Notes under the pieces: model-generated | Database searches by the model: none | What the model was told of the DNA's origin: nothing | What the model saw: the letters and a program-made list of their open reading frames with translations, nothing else | Assembly: GCA_913042885.1 (NCBI GenBank) | Contig: CAJWLW010000009.1 | Span: forward strand, 1-40,694 | Source: an uncultured Lentisphaeria bacterium | GTDB taxonomy: Bacteria > Verrucomicrobiota > Lentisphaeria > JABSQK01 > CAJWLW01 | DNA: 40,694 nucleotides | Direction: 5' to 3' | Program-made: the position numbers and the translations under genes | Part shown: positions 40,649 through 40,694 of the stretch, piece after piece | Layout: every line of letters begins with the position of its first letter | Numbering within the stretch: position 1 is the stretch's first letter

Positions 40649-40694
40649 ATGCGACGACTGAATGTCCTTTTCCTGCCGAAGCCGGCATCGGCTG
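40649..40694 (+). CDS. Start of a gene cut by the window edge
   Basis: ATG 40649, with AAGG ~12 bases upstream, opens MRRLNVLFLPKPASA and runs off the end. 'NVLFL' is a first beta-strand of many Rossmann-like proteins, including glycosyltransferases. Too little is visible to name it. Confidence 0.45.
   Translation, partial: MRRLNVLFLPKPASA

Overview
The window looks like chromosomal DNA from an uncultured, moderately GC-rich bacterium of the PVC/Hydrogenedentota kind, with Lentisphaerota or Kiritimatiellota the best guess. Three genes carry the [17 protein letters not shown] pseudopilin start. Two of these keep the C-terminal H-X9-DG motif, and one lacks the usual Gly before the cleavage site, a variant I associate with Lentisphaerota. 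They sit among many large glycoside-hydrolase-like genes, a sulfatase, Gfo/Idh oxidoreductases and PhyH-type fragments. There is no rRNA, intact tRNA, CRISPR array, recognisable integrase or transposase, transporter or regulator.

Layout. 1-2.5 kb: the end of an SDR dehydrogenase and a GH36-like alpha-galactosidase (minus strand), flanked by two REPIN-like inverted repeat pairs. 2.6-5.4 kb: a decayed zone with a ppnP gene carrying an in-frame internal deletion, the tail of a beta-helix protein, the 3' half of a tRNA-Met(CAT) with its terminator, an internally deleted pseudopilin, a PhyH tail and tiny orphan frames. One intact gene of unknown function (2889-3632) lies inside this zone. 5.4-12.8 kb: a DUF4091/HEAT/jelly-roll protein, a pseudopilin, and a GH39-like enzyme with a CBM9 tail. 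13.2-19.4 kb: an HpcH/HpaI aldolase, a small secreted protein, a cytosolic TIM-barrel hydrolase-like protein, a Gfo/Idh oxidoreductase and an S1-type sulfatase without signal peptide. 19.5-25.2 kb: a secreted DUF4838 protein with a CBM9-like tail, a frameshifted gene, and a GH38-like protein that has lost hallmark residues. 25.8-39.8 kb: a plus-strand run made of a beta-helix/TSP3 protein, a pseudopilin, a 1,240-aa secreted TIM-barrel protein, an OYE-type flavin oxidoreductase, a GH42-like protein, and a metallophosphoesterase fused to a PQQ-type beta-propeller. 39.8-40.7 kb: a second decayed zone with fragments of PhyH, an epimerase, a Gfo/Idh protein and an aldolase.

As a whole this reads as a glycan (possibly sulfated glycan) catabolic region. 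Secreted enzymes (DUF4091, GH39-like, DUF4838, the 1,240-aa protein) would trim polysaccharide outside the cytoplasm. Enzymes without signal peptides (GH36-like, sulfatase, Gfo/Idh, aldolase, OYE, GH38-like, GH42-like) would finish the oligosaccharides inside. The most distinctive points are a shared, unnamed N-terminal module on two very different secreted proteins (25.8 and 36.8 kb), the phosphoesterase/propeller fusion, the repeated pairing of pseudopilins with large secreted CAZyme-like proteins, and the collection of truncated genes at both ends next to a tRNA 3' fragment that could be an attachment site.
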